This document shows positions 52,765 through 62,102 of a stretch of 64,000 nucleotides of DNA, piece after piece. Every line of letters begins with the position of its first letter. The first letter of the stretch is position 1. The stretch lies in assembly GCA_002722885.1 (NCBI GenBank), contig PBNE01000013.1:226831-290830 (forward strand), read 5' to 3'. The position numbers and the translations under genes were made by a program. This stretch comes from Rhodospirillaceae bacterium (GTDB lineage Bacteria > Pseudomonadota > Alphaproteobacteria > SP197). The notes beneath the pieces are model-generated. The model did not search any database and was not told the DNA's origin. It saw nothing but the letters and a program-made list of their open reading frames with translations.

Positions 52765-53661
52765 TCAGTCCGAAGCGCCTTCGGGTGCGTCCTGCAGAAT
52801 GATGGGTCTGATGGCGTCGTGACGGGCCATGAGTGCCTCGCCGCCGGTCCGGTCCATGTCGCGTTCACGGGCAGAATCGGCCAGCGTCAGCGGGTGACCC
52901 TCCTCGACAAAACCAAGGTAAGGCGCGGCGAAATCGTAGCCGATGAGCTGCAATACCTCGGGACGGATGCCACGTGCTTTTTCGGGCGGGATCGAAAGGT
53001 ACTGGTTCTCCTCCTGGCGCAGCCAGCCGAGGTTGTAGTGCAGCGCCATGCCGCGGCGGGCGCCGTTGGAGTGGTTGCCGCCGCCGCCGTGCAGGAAGTT
53101 CGAGGTGTAGATCAGCACCGATCCCGCCGGCATCACCGCGTTGATGATTTCGTCGTCCCGCGGCTCGCGGCTGTGGCTCCAGCGATGGCTGCCGGGCACG
53201 ATCCGTGTACCGCCGTTTTCCTCAGTGAAGTCCTCGCACGCCCAGATTGTCCCAATGGTGGTGACGATCGCCGGGAAGCGCACCGGATAGATCTGGCCGT
53301 CGCGGTGCATGACCTGTTTCGCCTCACCCGGCTGCAGCTCGATGAGTGTGCCGACGTGCAGGTGGTAGCGGGCGCAGTGGGGCAACAGCATGGCATCGCA
53401 CACGGCCATGACCGTGGGGTTCATGGCGAGGTCCTGGCACGCCTCGGATTTCGCGATCAGGTTGTTGATGCGTTTGGTCTTGCGCCCGGCGAAGTCGGTT
53501 TCGCCCAGCTTCACGGCGTCGAGATAGGGATCGAAGTCGGCATTCATCCGCGCCAGTGTTTCGGGATCAGCGAGTTCGTGCACGATGGCGTAGCCGTGCT
53601 CCTCGAGCCCCTCGACGATGGTTTCGGGTTGGGCGTCGCGCTCAAACTCGGGGCCGGGCAT
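52765..53661 (-). CDS. Phytanoyl-CoA-dioxygenase-family Fe(II)/2OG oxygenase
   Basis: 298 residues: VEGLEEHGYAIVHELADPET (N-terminal PhyH helix), KQVMHRDGQIYPVRFPAIVT with HxD iron ligands, ENGGTRIVPGSHRWSHSRE, and distal His in SNFLHGGGGNHSNGARRG. Complete facial triad. Small-molecule hydroxylase, substrate unknown. Divergent from the membrane-protein gene. Confidence 0.87.
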   Translation of the reverse strand: MPGPEFERDAQPETIVEGLEEHGYAIVHELADPETLARMNADFDPYLDAVKLGETDFAGRKTKRINNLIAKSEACQDLAMNPTVMAVCDAMLLPHCARYHLHVGTLIELQPGEAKQVMHRDGQIYPVRFPAIVTTIGTIWACEDFTEENGGTRIVPGSHRWSHSREPRDDEIINAVMPAGSVLIYTSNFLHGGGGNHSNGARRGMALHYNLGWLRQEENQYLSIPPEKARGIRPEVLQLIGYDFAAPYLGFVEEGHPLTLADSARERDMDRTGGEALMARHDAIRPIILQDAPEGASD

Positions 53662-53746
53662 GTCGTGCTCCTGCTTGTCAGATTCGTTACCATTTCACCA
53701 GCGGGACGATTCCGGTGCAAGATCGTGCCGGTACGAGGTGATCGCC

Positions 53747-54487
53747 ATGATTGTTCTTACACTCGGCGTCGCATTGCTGTTTGCGGCGATCCACATGTTC
53801 ATCGGCCGGATGTCCGGACTGCACGGTGCGGAGCGCAGCGGCTGGCTGTCGTTCAGCGGTGGCGTGGCGATCACCTATGTTTTCCTGCATGTTTTGCCGG
53901 GCCTCACGATCCACAACGAGATTCTGGCCGAGGGCAACGAAGCGGTGGCTTTCATGGCCGACCACATCGTTTATTTTCTGGCGATGATCGGGCTGATCAC
54001 CTTCTACGGCCTGGACCGCACCGTGGTGATCTCACGACAGGCCCAACGCGCCGCAGGGGCCGCCGATGTGCCCCACAACACGGTTTTCTGGATTCATATC
54101 GGCGCGTTTGCGATCTACAACTTCCTGATCGGTTATCTGCTGCTGAACCGGGAAGACCATTCGCTCTTTGCGCTGGGACTCTACGCCTTTGCCATGGGTG
54201 TTCATTTCCTGACCGGCGATTACGGCATGTGGGACCACCACAAGCATCTCTATCAGAGCAAGGTGCGTTGGATCGTCTCGGCCGCGTTGCTGGCGGGCTG
54301 GAGCACCGGTGCCATGGTGGAGCTGCACGATCCCACCATCAGCATCATTTTTGGCTTTCTGGCCGGCGGCGTGATCATGAACGTGATCAAGGAGGAGCTG
54401 CCGGAGGATCGTGAAAGCCGGTTCGGACCGTTCGCCCTGGGTGCGGCGTTCTATACGGTCATTGTTCTTTCTGAAGGCCTGATCTGA
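53747..54487 (+). CDS. Multi-helix integral membrane protein
   Basis: 246 residues from the ATG at 53747 (GAGGTGATCGCC before it). About seven to eight helices: VLTLGVALLFAAIHMFIGRM, GGVAITYVFLHVLPGL, MADHIVYFLAMIGLITFYGL, VFWIHIGAFAIYNFLIGYLL, LFALGLYAFAMGVHFLTGDY, SIIFGFLAGGVIMNVI. His/Asp residues (AIHMF, FLHVL, MADHIV, WDHHKH) recall ZIP-like metal sites but no family is certain. Its 3' end overlaps the convergent HutD gene by 29 bp. Confidence 0.65.
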   Translation: MIVLTLGVALLFAAIHMFIGRMSGLHGAERSGWLSFSGGVAITYVFLHVLPGLTIHNEILAEGNEAVAFMADHIVYFLAMIGLITFYGLDRTVVISRQAQRAAGAADVPHNTVFWIHIGAFAIYNFLIGYLLLNREDHSLFALGLYAFAMGVHFLTGDYGMWDHHKHLYQSKVRWIVSAALLAGWSTGAMVELHDPTISIIFGFLAGGVIMNVIKEELPEDRESRFGPFALGAAFYTVIVLSEGLI

Positions 54488-55058
54488 TCGCGGTGCGGTA
54501 GATCGTTGTGTCCGGTGCCTGGTCGACGGCGTGGCCCTGCCAGGCTTCGCTGTCGGCGCGAAGAGTTTCACCGGCCACGAGGGTGGTGTCGAGGCTGTAA
54601 CCTGTAGCGTCACAGGCGCCCTCCAGGACATGGAAGAAGATCACGCATTCTGTATGCACGAGGTCAAGCGAGCCTTCGCCGCCCCGGAGCACGTTGACCT
54701 TGGCGGTGACCATATCCTGGGCCGTCATGACATTGAAGTCGGTCAGCGGGCCGCCAAGCAGGGTGACATGGGTTGTCCAGCCACCGTCGAAGGTGACTGG
54801 ATCAAACGGGCGTTCGAGGGTGGCATGACCGTGCACGCCGAAGTCGAGTGTCATGCCCGGACACTTCAGAACCATGATGATGCGCTTGCAGCCGGCGAAG
54901 TTTGAGAACACACCGTTGCTGTCGACGCTGGTCTGGCTGATGCGCCAGACCAGCGTGCCGTCGTCACGGTAGGCGTTGGTCACCTCGCGGGTCCCGCCCA
55001 ATCCGTTCTTCCAGGGCGCCTCGTCATGGTCTTCGTGGCGGATCACGGTCGCGCGCAT
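54459..55058 (-). CDS. HutD/Ves-family protein
   Basis: 199 residues from the ATG at 55058 (GGAG upstream; a start two codons earlier is possible). HutD pattern: HEDHDEAPWKNGLGGTREV, WRISQTSVDSNGVFSNFAGC, RIIMVLKCPGMTLDF, and FDGGWTTHVTLLGGPLTDFN. A bicupin-like fold associated with histidine utilisation regulation in Pseudomonas; no hut genes are nearby, so it is probably a small-molecule-binding protein here. Confidence 0.85.
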   Translation of the reverse strand: MRATVIRHEDHDEAPWKNGLGGTREVTNAYRDDGTLVWRISQTSVDSNGVFSNFAGCKRIIMVLKCPGMTLDFGVHGHATLERPFDPVTFDGGWTTHVTLLGGPLTDFNVMTAQDMVTAKVNVLRGGEGSLDLVHTECVIFFHVLEGACDATGYSLDTTLVAGETLRADSEAWQGHAVDQAPDTTIYRTAIRSGLQKEQ

Positions 55059-55145
55059 CGGCAATCTCCGGTTGTGGTGTTTTCTTGCATGGCTCCGGGG
55101 ATCGCGTCACCATGCCTGATCTCGGGCAACGAAATCAGGGGCAGC

Positions 55146-55787
55146 ATGGCCGACGAGCCGATCGATCTCAGCAAGGATGAATTTGTCGCGGGCGCCTATG
55201 GCCTGAAGACCGCCGATGACGCCGAGGCGTTCTACACGCTGTGGGCCGACGACTACGAAGGCCACATGGTGGGGGAGCTGGGATACTGCTCGCCACGGCT
55301 GGTGGCCGAGAGGCTGACAAAACACCTGAAGAACACCGACGCCGAGATCCTGGATGTGGGCTGTGGTACGGGACTGACCAGTGATCATCTGCATGAGCAG
55401 GGATTCGGGAACGTCGACGGCGTCGATCTGACCGAGGAGATGCTCGACAAGGCAGGCGGCCGCAACATCTACCGCAATCTGATCCAGGCCGATCTCACCA
55501 AACCCCTGGCGCTGCCCGACGCTTGCTACGACGGCATGGTGTCGTCGGGCACCTTCACCTGCGGCCATGTCGGGCCCGAGCCGTTCGACGAGCTGGTGCG
55601 TCTGCTGCGGCCCGGAGGTCTGATGTCGTTCTCGATCCACGTTGACATCTGGGAGCCCCAAGGTTTCATGGCGACGCTGGATAGGCTGGTGGATCAGGGC
55701 AAGCTGGTCCAGATCGAGTGCGAGCTCGACAAGTTTTTCGAACCGTTGGAACCCTCCGGCTGGTTCTTTGTCTTCGAGCGGTTGTGA
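55146..55787 (+). CDS. Class I SAM-dependent methyltransferase
   Basis: 213 residues from the ATG at 55146 (AGGGGCAGC before it). SAM site TDAEILDVGCGTGLTSDHLH, second block GVDLTEEMLDKAGG, post-I DLTKPLALPDACYDGMVSSG, motif III RPGGLMSFSIHVDIWEPQG. Twelve bases later agmatinase begins on the same strand, so the pair is an operon. Likely small-molecule methylation; acceptor unknown. Confidence 0.88.
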   Translation: MADEPIDLSKDEFVAGAYGLKTADDAEAFYTLWADDYEGHMVGELGYCSPRLVAERLTKHLKNTDAEILDVGCGTGLTSDHLHEQGFGNVDGVDLTEEMLDKAGGRNIYRNLIQADLTKPLALPDACYDGMVSSGTFTCGHVGPEPFDELVRLLRPGGLMSFSIHVDIWEPQGFMATLDRLVDQGKLVQIECELDKFFEPLEPSGWFFVFERL

Positions 55788-55799
55788 GGAGAGAACACG

Positions 55800-56780
55800 A
55801 TGCGGGTCAACATGCAGGGCAAGCCGGGGCGCTACAACGCGCCGTACTCGGGCGTGCCGACCTTTCTGCGCCAGGACTATTGCGACGACATCGAAACCAT
55901 GGATGCCGATATCGCGATCCTGGGCGTGCCAACCGATGAAGGGTCGCCGTTCATGGCCGGCTCACGCTTTGCGCCGCGCAGCATCCGCGAGCACAGCCTG
56001 CGCTTCAGCCCTGAGGGCTACTACAACGTTCTGACCGACAAGAACTACCTGCTGTGGGAGACCGCTAACCGCCGGATGGTCGATGTCGGTGATACCGATG
56101 TGCTGGGCACGAGTATCGAACAGACCTTTGAGAACATCACCCATGATGTCGAGGCGATCCTGGACCGCGGCGCGATGCCGGTGATCATCGGCGGGGATCA
56201 CGCGATCACCTATCCTATCGTGCGCGCCTTCAAGGAACCGATCCATGTGCTGCATTTCGATGCGCACATGGACTACCAGCCCTTTGTGCACGACTTGCGG
56301 TTCACCAATGGCCATGCCTTCCGGCACATCAAGCCGATGATGCATGTGATGTCGCTGACCCAGATCGGCATCCGAAGCCTGCGCAGTGCGATGCAGGAGT
56401 TCATCGACGCCCGTGCCGAAGGCAGCCGGATCGTCACCATGGATGAGATCTACAGCCGCGGGCCCGCCGGTTTCGTATTCGATACGCTGCCCAAGGGCGA
56501 AAAGGTCTATGTCTCCATCGACGTCGATGTCTTTGATATGCCGCTCATTCCCGGCTGTGTGTCGGCCGAGCCCGGCGGCATGACCTATCAGGAGCTGCGC
56601 GACATCCTGAATGCCATCGCCCAGCACATGGAGATCGTGGGCTTCGACTTTGTCGAGGTCAACCCGCAGCTTGATGTCGGCACCGGCATCACAAGCTACA
56701 TCGGCGCCCACACCATCCTGGAGTTCTTGGGAGCGATCTGCGAGCAGCCCTGGTGGCACAAGCGCACGGGGCGCGGCTGA
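55800..56780 (+). CDS. Agmatinase / ureohydrolase family enzyme
   Basis: 326 residues. The ureohydrolase Mn-binding blocks are all present: VIIGGDHAITYPIVRAFKE, VLHFDAHMDYQ, TNGHAFRHI, VYVSIDVDVFDMPLIPG, plus GFDFVEVNPQLDVGTG. N-terminal GVPTDEGSPFMAGSRFAPRS is typical of agmatinase/guanidinobutyrase. Hydrolyses a guanidino compound to urea. With the Tat-exported agmatine deiminase upstream in the window, two different agmatine/guanidine routes are encoded within 25 kb. Confidence 0.9.
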   Translation: MRVNMQGKPGRYNAPYSGVPTFLRQDYCDDIETMDADIAILGVPTDEGSPFMAGSRFAPRSIREHSLRFSPEGYYNVLTDKNYLLWETANRRMVDVGDTDVLGTSIEQTFENITHDVEAILDRGAMPVIIGGDHAITYPIVRAFKEPIHVLHFDAHMDYQPFVHDLRFTNGHAFRHIKPMMHVMSLTQIGIRSLRSAMQEFIDARAEGSRIVTMDEIYSRGPAGFVFDTLPKGEKVYVSIDVDVFDMPLIPGCVSAEPGGMTYQELRDILNAIAQHMEIVGFDFVEVNPQLDVGTGITSYIGAHTILEFLGAICEQPWWHKRTGRG

Positions 56781-56786
56781 CCTGAG

Positions 56787-57626
56787 CTAACTCCGGATCG
56801 TTGCGCGGCGCATGCGGCGGCGGAAACCCTGTCCGCCCTTGATCGCGGCAAGGTCATCTTCGAGCGCGATGTGCATGGTGCAGCGGTTGTCCCAGATCAC
56901 CACATCACCGGGTGACCAGCGATAACGGCAGGTGAAGATGTCCTGAGTGGCGTGGCGCTCGAGGTGGTCGAGGATCATGGTGCTCTCCTCGTCGGTCATG
57001 CCCTCGATGCGGTGGCAGTAGCTCGGGCAGATCAGCAGCGATTCCTGGCCGGCCTCGGGATGGATGCGGACGAAGGGGTGCGCAGTGATCTGCTGCTCTG
57101 AGCCTTCCTTGTGCTGCATCTTCATGCCCTTGAAGTTCTGTGAATGGCGCGTCGGCTTGCCGGAATCGTGGATTGCGCGCAGCTCACGCAGGGTTTTTTT
57201 CATGCCGTCCGAGAGCATCTCCCAGGCCAGAGTCATGTTGGCAAAGAGCGTGTCGCCGCCTACGGGAGGAACCTCCAGGGCATACAACACGGCCCCGGCC
57301 GGCGGCTGCTCACGAAAGGTCATATCGGCGTGCCAGCGATGGCCGAAGTTGATGACCTCGTCGGGTTCCTTGACGATCTCGATCAGCTCGGGATGGCCTT
57401 CGATGCCGTGGACGAAGGGGTAGTCCTCAAGCTCGCCGAAGCGTCGTGCGAAGGCAACGTGTTCGTCCGGCGTCAGTTCCTGTTCGGGAAAGAACAGAAC
57501 GTGATGTTCGAGATAAGCGTCATGAATTGTCGCCCAGCCAGCGTTGTCGAGCGGCTGTGCCAGATCGACGCCGAGAACCTCGGCACCGATCGCCGTGGCA
57601 TAGGGACGTATCTGCGGACCAGACAT
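56787..57626 (-). CDS. TauD/TfdA-family Fe(II)/2OG dioxygenase
   Basis: 279 residues with intact ligands: FGHRWHADMTFREQPPAGA (HxD), PVGGDTLFANMTLAWEMLSD, and the distal His and Arg in VIWDNRCTMHIALEDD. Complete in contrast to the broken paralogue at 34 kb. Substrates in the family range from taurine to aryloxyacids and quaternary amines. Convergent with agmatinase; upstream is a small membrane protein gene on the same strand. Confidence 0.88.
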   Translation of the reverse strand: MSGPQIRPYATAIGAEVLGVDLAQPLDNAGWATIHDAYLEHHVLFFPEQELTPDEHVAFARRFGELEDYPFVHGIEGHPELIEIVKEPDEVINFGHRWHADMTFREQPPAGAVLYALEVPPVGGDTLFANMTLAWEMLSDGMKKTLRELRAIHDSGKPTRHSQNFKGMKMQHKEGSEQQITAHPFVRIHPEAGQESLLICPSYCHRIEGMTDEESTMILDHLERHATQDIFTCRYRWSPGDVVIWDNRCTMHIALEDDLAAIKGGQGFRRRMRRATIRS

Positions 57627-57685
57627 GCTGTGGTCTCCTGATATCGGAGGACCATGCTACCCGAGATAGCGTCGACGAAAAGCCC

Positions 57686-57991
57686 TCAGGCGGTCTGTGT
57701 TTCGGCGTCTTCGGTCGTCACGGCCTTGGCGCGCCACGGCCGTGCTGCCAGCACCAGCACCACACCGAGGACTGCCGGGACGATCCAGGCCGGCCACTGC
57801 AGGACCGGCAGGACGACATTCAGCCAGAGATCGGGATCGATCTGCTTTTCGACAAGGGCGCCGAAGCCCACCAGGCTGTTGGGATCGATCGACGCCCAGA
57901 TCTGGCCGGTCGTGTCGCCGCCCGCAAACACCAGGGGTCCTGCTGCTCCCAGCAACAACAATCCCCCCAGAACAAGCATGGTTCTGTTCAT
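57686..57991 (-). CDS. Small membrane protein
   Basis: 101 residues from the ATG at 57991 (GGAGAAGACC before it). N-terminal helix TMLVLGGLLLLGAAGPLVFA (possible signal), a short loop with WASIDPNSLVGFGALVEKQI, and a C-terminal helix WPAWIVPAVLGVVLVLAARP. No family recognised; one or two membrane passes. Confidence 0.65.
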   Translation of the reverse strand: MNRTMLVLGGLLLLGAAGPLVFAGGDTTGQIWASIDPNSLVGFGALVEKQIDPDLWLNVVLPVLQWPAWIVPAVLGVVLVLAARPWRAKAVTTEDAETQTA

Positions 57992-58170
57992 GGTCTTCTC
58001 CGTCACACCTACCCCAAAGATGGGCATCCGCGCCTGTGTCGCAAGCTTTGATGCCGAAGCCGTGATCGCGGCGCGAGGGCTTGTCTAATGACGCTGTGCT
58101 TGTAAGATCGCGGTGGGACAAGAGCAGGAGAGATCTGATAGCGCTCCTCGATCAACGCAATCCAGAGACC

Positions 58171-59019
58171 ATGGGTGAGGTTCAGGCCTCCCGGCCGGTC
58201 TCGCCCGAGCAGGTGGGCAAGGACGCCATTGATGCTTATCAGCGGGACGGGGTGATCTGTCTGCGCGGCGCCGTGTCGGACGATTGGCTAGCGGTCATCG
58301 AGCAGGGCGTGGACTATTTCCTCGGCGTCGGCGTCGACGACGGCGACCCGGCCAATGTCGTTGTCAAGCTCGACGGCGATACCGGCGGGTTCCACTACGG
58401 CACGGCGTTGTGGCAGAGTAACCCGTATCTGCGCCAGATCATCTTCGAAACGACCCTGCCCGATCTCTTCGGCAGCGTGCTCGAGACGCGATCCCTGAAC
58501 TTCTATTACGACTTCCTGATCATCAAGGACGCCGGGTGCCGCAGCGCGGTGACGCCGTGGCATCACGACCAATCCTACTACGTCATGCGGGGGCGCAAGA
58601 TCATCAACTGCTGGATTGCGCTCGATTCCATCCCCAAGGAGACGGCATTGCGCTTCGCCAGGGCCTCTCACAAGAGAGACGATCTGGCACGCGCCATTCA
58701 TTTCGATCCCAACCAGGATTACCCGGGTCTTTTGACCGAGCGTCCTCTGCCGCCCGATTTCGACAACGACCCCGACGCAGACATCATCACCTGTGCCATG
58801 GAGCCAGGCGATGCTCTGGTGTTCAACTGCCGCACCTTCCACACCGCACCGGGCAATCATCTGGATCGCCGTCGCGGGGCGCTTTCGCTCAACTTCATCG
58901 GTGATGATGTGACCTACTTCGACATGGCCCAGCTGCCGGACCCGCCGATCCGCGGTGAAGGATTGGTCGACGGGGGCTCCATCACCTGCGAGAGCTTTCC
59001 ACTGTTGCGGGAGTGGTAA
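58171..59019 (+). CDS. Phytanoyl-CoA-dioxygenase-family oxygenase
   Basis: 282 residues from the ATG at 58171; the track start at 58081 is a TTG without support. PhyH blocks: AIDAYQRDGVICLRGAVSDD, FYYDFLIIKDAG, VTPWHHDQSYYVMRGRKI with the HxD, and the distal His in FNCRTFHTAPGNHLDRRRG. Functional triad complete. Different from the PhyH at 52.8 kb. Substrate unknown. Confidence 0.87.
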   Translation: MGEVQASRPVSPEQVGKDAIDAYQRDGVICLRGAVSDDWLAVIEQGVDYFLGVGVDDGDPANVVVKLDGDTGGFHYGTALWQSNPYLRQIIFETTLPDLFGSVLETRSLNFYYDFLIIKDAGCRSAVTPWHHDQSYYVMRGRKIINCWIALDSIPKETALRFARASHKRDDLARAIHFDPNQDYPGLLTERPLPPDFDNDPDADIITCAMEPGDALVFNCRTFHTAPGNHLDRRRGALSLNFIGDDVTYFDMAQLPDPPIRGEGLVDGGSITCESFPLLREW

Positions 59020-59022
59020 GCC

Positions 59023-59985
59023 TCAGTGACTGAGGTCGAAGGTCATCCAGCCTTGAACAATCGCGGCGCCATCGCTGGCGCGGGTGCATGAGATTTCTAG
59101 GTCGGCGAGCCTTTGGCCGTTCTCCTCACGGAGCGCGGTGATGCGGCCGTCATAAGTCAGGACATCGCCGGGCCAGAAGACTTCCCGAAACCGGCCTCGG
59201 AAGCTGCGTGCGTTCTCTTCACCCAGCCAGCGGCAGGCATAGCTGGCAAGGGCGCTGCCCTGCTGCATGCCGTACCCGAAGGGGCTGGGAAAACCATGCT
59301 GGCGGGCATAGGCGTGATCGTAGTGAAGTGGGTTGTCCTCACCGCAGGCGGCGAGATAGCGGCCAAGATCGAGCATGGTCAGCGTGCCGGCCTCGACAGG
59401 CCCCGGTCCCATACCAATGGAAAGATCCGACCACGTTGCGGTGGGCATGGCAGCGAAGGGATCGGCGGGCTGCTGGCTCTGGTAGTCGGGCTCGTAGGGT
59501 GGCGGCAGTGTGCCGGACGGTCCGTCGCCGCCGTCGTCGGACGCCGAAGTCGTGACGGTGGTGCAGCGCGCGTTGGCGACATGGTTGCCGCTCCGGTCGC
59601 GGAACTCGGTGAGCATGACAAGAAAGGTGAGCCCGCCGCCGCGTGTGCCCTGTTTTTCCGTCACCGACTCAAGGCAGGCACGACCGGTGAGGCTGTCGCC
59701 GGCGCGCGGCAGGGGCACGAAGAACTCATAGGATTCCTCGGCCAGGAGGGGAACCGAGAGATCATGGTCGATCTCTTCGAACAGTGTGCCGCGGGGGCGC
59801 TCGAGCGAATAGCCCCACTCGACATTCGCGATAGTCAGCAGGGTTGGCAGCATCGGCGGTGCCTCGGCCTCGAGATAGCAGGGCCAGGGTGCGTGGACTG
59901 CCTTGGCGAACTTGCGCAGGGCGCCGAGCTCGACGGGAAAGGTGAAGTCGGGGCCGAAACGGCCGATTAGATCGGGATTGATCAT
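59023..59985 (-). CDS. MaoC/FAS1-like (hot-dog) acyl-CoA dehydratase
   Basis: 320 residues, two hot-dog domains: the N-terminal FAS1-like dehydratase half (RFGPDFTFPVELGALRKFAK, DHDLSVPLLAEESYEFFVPL) and the C-terminal MaoC half with CGEDNPLHYDHAYARQHGFP as the hydratase motif (Asp/His pair). Converts enoyl-CoA to 3-hydroxyacyl-CoA or the reverse. Two bases after the acyl-CoA synthetase stop, so they work on the same CoA ester pool. Confidence 0.85.
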   Translation of the reverse strand: MINPDLIGRFGPDFTFPVELGALRKFAKAVHAPWPCYLEAEAPPMLPTLLTIANVEWGYSLERPRGTLFEEIDHDLSVPLLAEESYEFFVPLPRAGDSLTGRACLESVTEKQGTRGGGLTFLVMLTEFRDRSGNHVANARCTTVTTSASDDGGDGPSGTLPPPYEPDYQSQQPADPFAAMPTATWSDLSIGMGPGPVEAGTLTMLDLGRYLAACGEDNPLHYDHAYARQHGFPSPFGYGMQQGSALASYACRWLGEENARSFRGRFREVFWPGDVLTYDGRITALREENGQRLADLEISCTRASDGAAIVQGWMTFDLSH

Positions 59986-59987
59986 GG

Positions 59988-62102
59988 TCAGGGAGACTCC
60001 TCTGTTTCGCCTAGAACGACCAGTGCATCGACGGCAACGACGCTGTCGTCGCGGCTCAAAAGCACGGGATTGATATCAAGCTCCTGCACCGTGTCGGCGT
60101 GGGCAAGAGCAAAGCGCTCCACGGCACGGATTGCGTCCAGCAGATTGGCTGTTGCGTTCACCGTGAGATCGAGTCCAAGCCCCTCGACGACCGCGCTGAC
60201 CTCTCGGTCGCTGGCCGGCAGCAGCACCAGGCCGTACTGACGGGCCTCTTCGACATCCACGCCACCCAAGCCGATGACCAGCGCCAGACCCAGCTCCGGA
60301 TGCCGCTTGAGTCCGATGATTACCTCGGCGACGGGATCCTGCGTCATGGGTTCAACCAACACACGTTCCAGGCCATGACCGGGCGCGTGATGCTCAAGGT
60401 GGCGACGCATGGCGGCGATGGCCTCGTCGACGGCGTCACGGCCGGTGAGGTTCAGGCAGACGCCTCCCACCTTGCTCTTGTGGAGCAGTGTGGTGCTCAG
60501 GACCTTCAGGACGACGGGGAAGCCGATCGCCTCGGCGGCCTCGGCGGCCTGATCGACAGGCCCAGCCCAACTCCCGGCAACAGGGAGACCATGTGCTGCC
60601 ATCAGGGTCTTGCCCTCATGTTCGTCCAGGGCGCGGTTGCCACGAGGCGCGGTAATTGGGTGAATGGGTGAACCCGGCTCCGTGATGGCCTTGCGTGTGG
60701 CGCCATAGGCGACGGCCGCGCCCAGGGCGTCGAGGCATTCGGTGAAGCCGGTGAGCGGTGCGACGCCACCATCGAGCAGTTTCTGCCGGAGGTGGGGTTC
60801 GAGGCCTTCGGGGATGAGGGGTGAGGCGATGACCGGCATGTCGATCCAGTCCTTCAGAAGGAGCAGCGCATCGATGGTCGGCAGCCACGGCAGGTCACCG
60901 CCAGTGCTCCGACGCGGGATGTCGAGCATGAAGACGAAGCTGTCTGCGATACCCCGACTTGCGGTCTCGATACACCAGGCGATGGACTCGGGGTCATCGA
61001 GAGACACCTTGCGGTCGGTGCGCCAGGGCAGGTTGATGTCGAAAGGATTGGAAATCGTGACGTAGTCTTCCAGTGCCGGAGTGAGTTCGCGCACGGCGTT
61101 TTCGGGGATGGGTGGCAACGCCAGACCGCGCTCGGGAGCCTGATCGGCCAGCAGGGTTCCGGCGGCGCCGGAATAGGTCGCCACGACAACCCGATTGCCC
61201 CGAGGAACACAGCAGACAGCGAGCAGCTTGGTAGTCTCCACAAGCTGTTTGGGTGAATGGACCTGGATCAGGCAGAAGCGACGGATCAGGGCATCCCAGA
61301 AATCGTTGGGGACGGCGAGATTGCCGGTGTGGCTCAGCGATCGCTCGGCCGAGGCTGTCGTGCCGCCGCCGCGCAAAAGCACAACGGGGATGTTCTGTGC
61401 CATGGCTTTGGCCAGCGCCTCGGAGAGTGCCGCGCCGTCGGCAAGACCCTCGGCGTAGATGCCTACGGAGCGTACACGCGGGTCCTCCAGCACGGCATCG
61501 AGCACGTCGGCTGTGTCGATCACAGCCTGGTTGCCGACACTGACGGCGTAGCCCAAGGGAAAGGCGCGCTCGCCTCCCAACACGCCATAGAGGAACGCAC
61601 CGCTCTGGGAAATCAGGGCGACACCGTTCTCGTCGATGGGCTCGGAGGGTGTGTATTCGCCCCACATGGCGGCATTGTCGAAGGCGTTGATCAGGCCCAT
61701 GCAGTTGGGGCCGATCAGCGCCATGTCGCCGGCGGCCTCTGCCAGGGTGTTCTGGGCTTTGAGGCCCTCACCGCCGAGTTCACCAAAGCCCGTGGCATGG
61801 CAGACCACACCGCCGGCGCCCCGCTCAGAAAGGGCTGTGACCGCCTCGAGGGTGCGCTGGTTCGACATGGCAACAAAGGCGGCGTCTGGTGCGTCGTCGA
61901 GCGCATCGGCCGACGGCACGCACGGAACCCCTGCGATCTCATCGTGGCGCGGGTTGATCACCGACATGCGTCCCTCAAAACCGTTGTCGCGGCACAGGCC
62001 AATGACCCGCTCGAGATGGCCGCCGCCGACAAAGGTGATGTGCCGGGGTTTGAGCACCCGGCGCAAGTTGGCACGGCGACGTTGTTTCAGAGTCGTGGTC
62101 AT
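59988..62102 (-). CDS. NDP-forming acyl-CoA synthetase (acetate-CoA ligase, ACD type)
   Basis: 704 residues from the ATG at 62102 (GAGGAAG upstream). Domains in order: CoA-binding Rossmann (residues ~15-140), succinyl-CoA-ligase-like domains (VALISQSGAFLYGVLGGERA, phospho-His in SLSHTGNLAVPNDFW), then a C-terminal ATP-grasp domain (FPVVLKVLSTTLLHKSKVGG). This fused alpha-beta arrangement makes acyl-CoA from acid, CoA and ATP (or the reverse). Upstream is a degraded LysR-type regulator whose frame ends on its ATG. Confidence 0.87.
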   Translation of the reverse strand: MTTTLKQRRRANLRRVLKPRHITFVGGGHLERVIGLCRDNGFEGRMSVINPRHDEIAGVPCVPSADALDDAPDAAFVAMSNQRTLEAVTALSERGAGGVVCHATGFGELGGEGLKAQNTLAEAAGDMALIGPNCMGLINAFDNAAMWGEYTPSEPIDENGVALISQSGAFLYGVLGGERAFPLGYAVSVGNQAVIDTADVLDAVLEDPRVRSVGIYAEGLADGAALSEALAKAMAQNIPVVLLRGGGTTASAERSLSHTGNLAVPNDFWDALIRRFCLIQVHSPKQLVETTKLLAVCCVPRGNRVVVATYSGAAGTLLADQAPERGLALPPIPENAVRELTPALEDYVTISNPFDINLPWRTDRKVSLDDPESIAWCIETASRGIADSFVFMLDIPRRSTGGDLPWLPTIDALLLLKDWIDMPVIASPLIPEGLEPHLRQKLLDGGVAPLTGFTECLDALGAAVAYGATRKAITEPGSPIHPITAPRGNRALDEHEGKTLMAAHGLPVAGSWAGPVDQAAEAAEAIGFPVVLKVLSTTLLHKSKVGGVCLNLTGRDAVDEAIAAMRRHLEHHAPGHGLERVLVEPMTQDPVAEVIIGLKRHPELGLALVIGLGGVDVEEARQYGLVLLPASDREVSAVVEGLGLDLTVNATANLLDAIRAVERFALAHADTVQELDINPVLLSRDDSVVAVDALVVLGETEESP

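Noticed and set aside
52303-54414. 703-codon plus ORF
   Set aside because: Antisense to GGT and PhyH genes, and in the wrong frame relative to the membrane protein gene; no domain logic.
57628-57655. Inverted repeat GGTCTCC...GGAGGACC as an operator
   Set aside because: It coincides with the ribosome site of the TauD gene and is imperfect; too weak to call.
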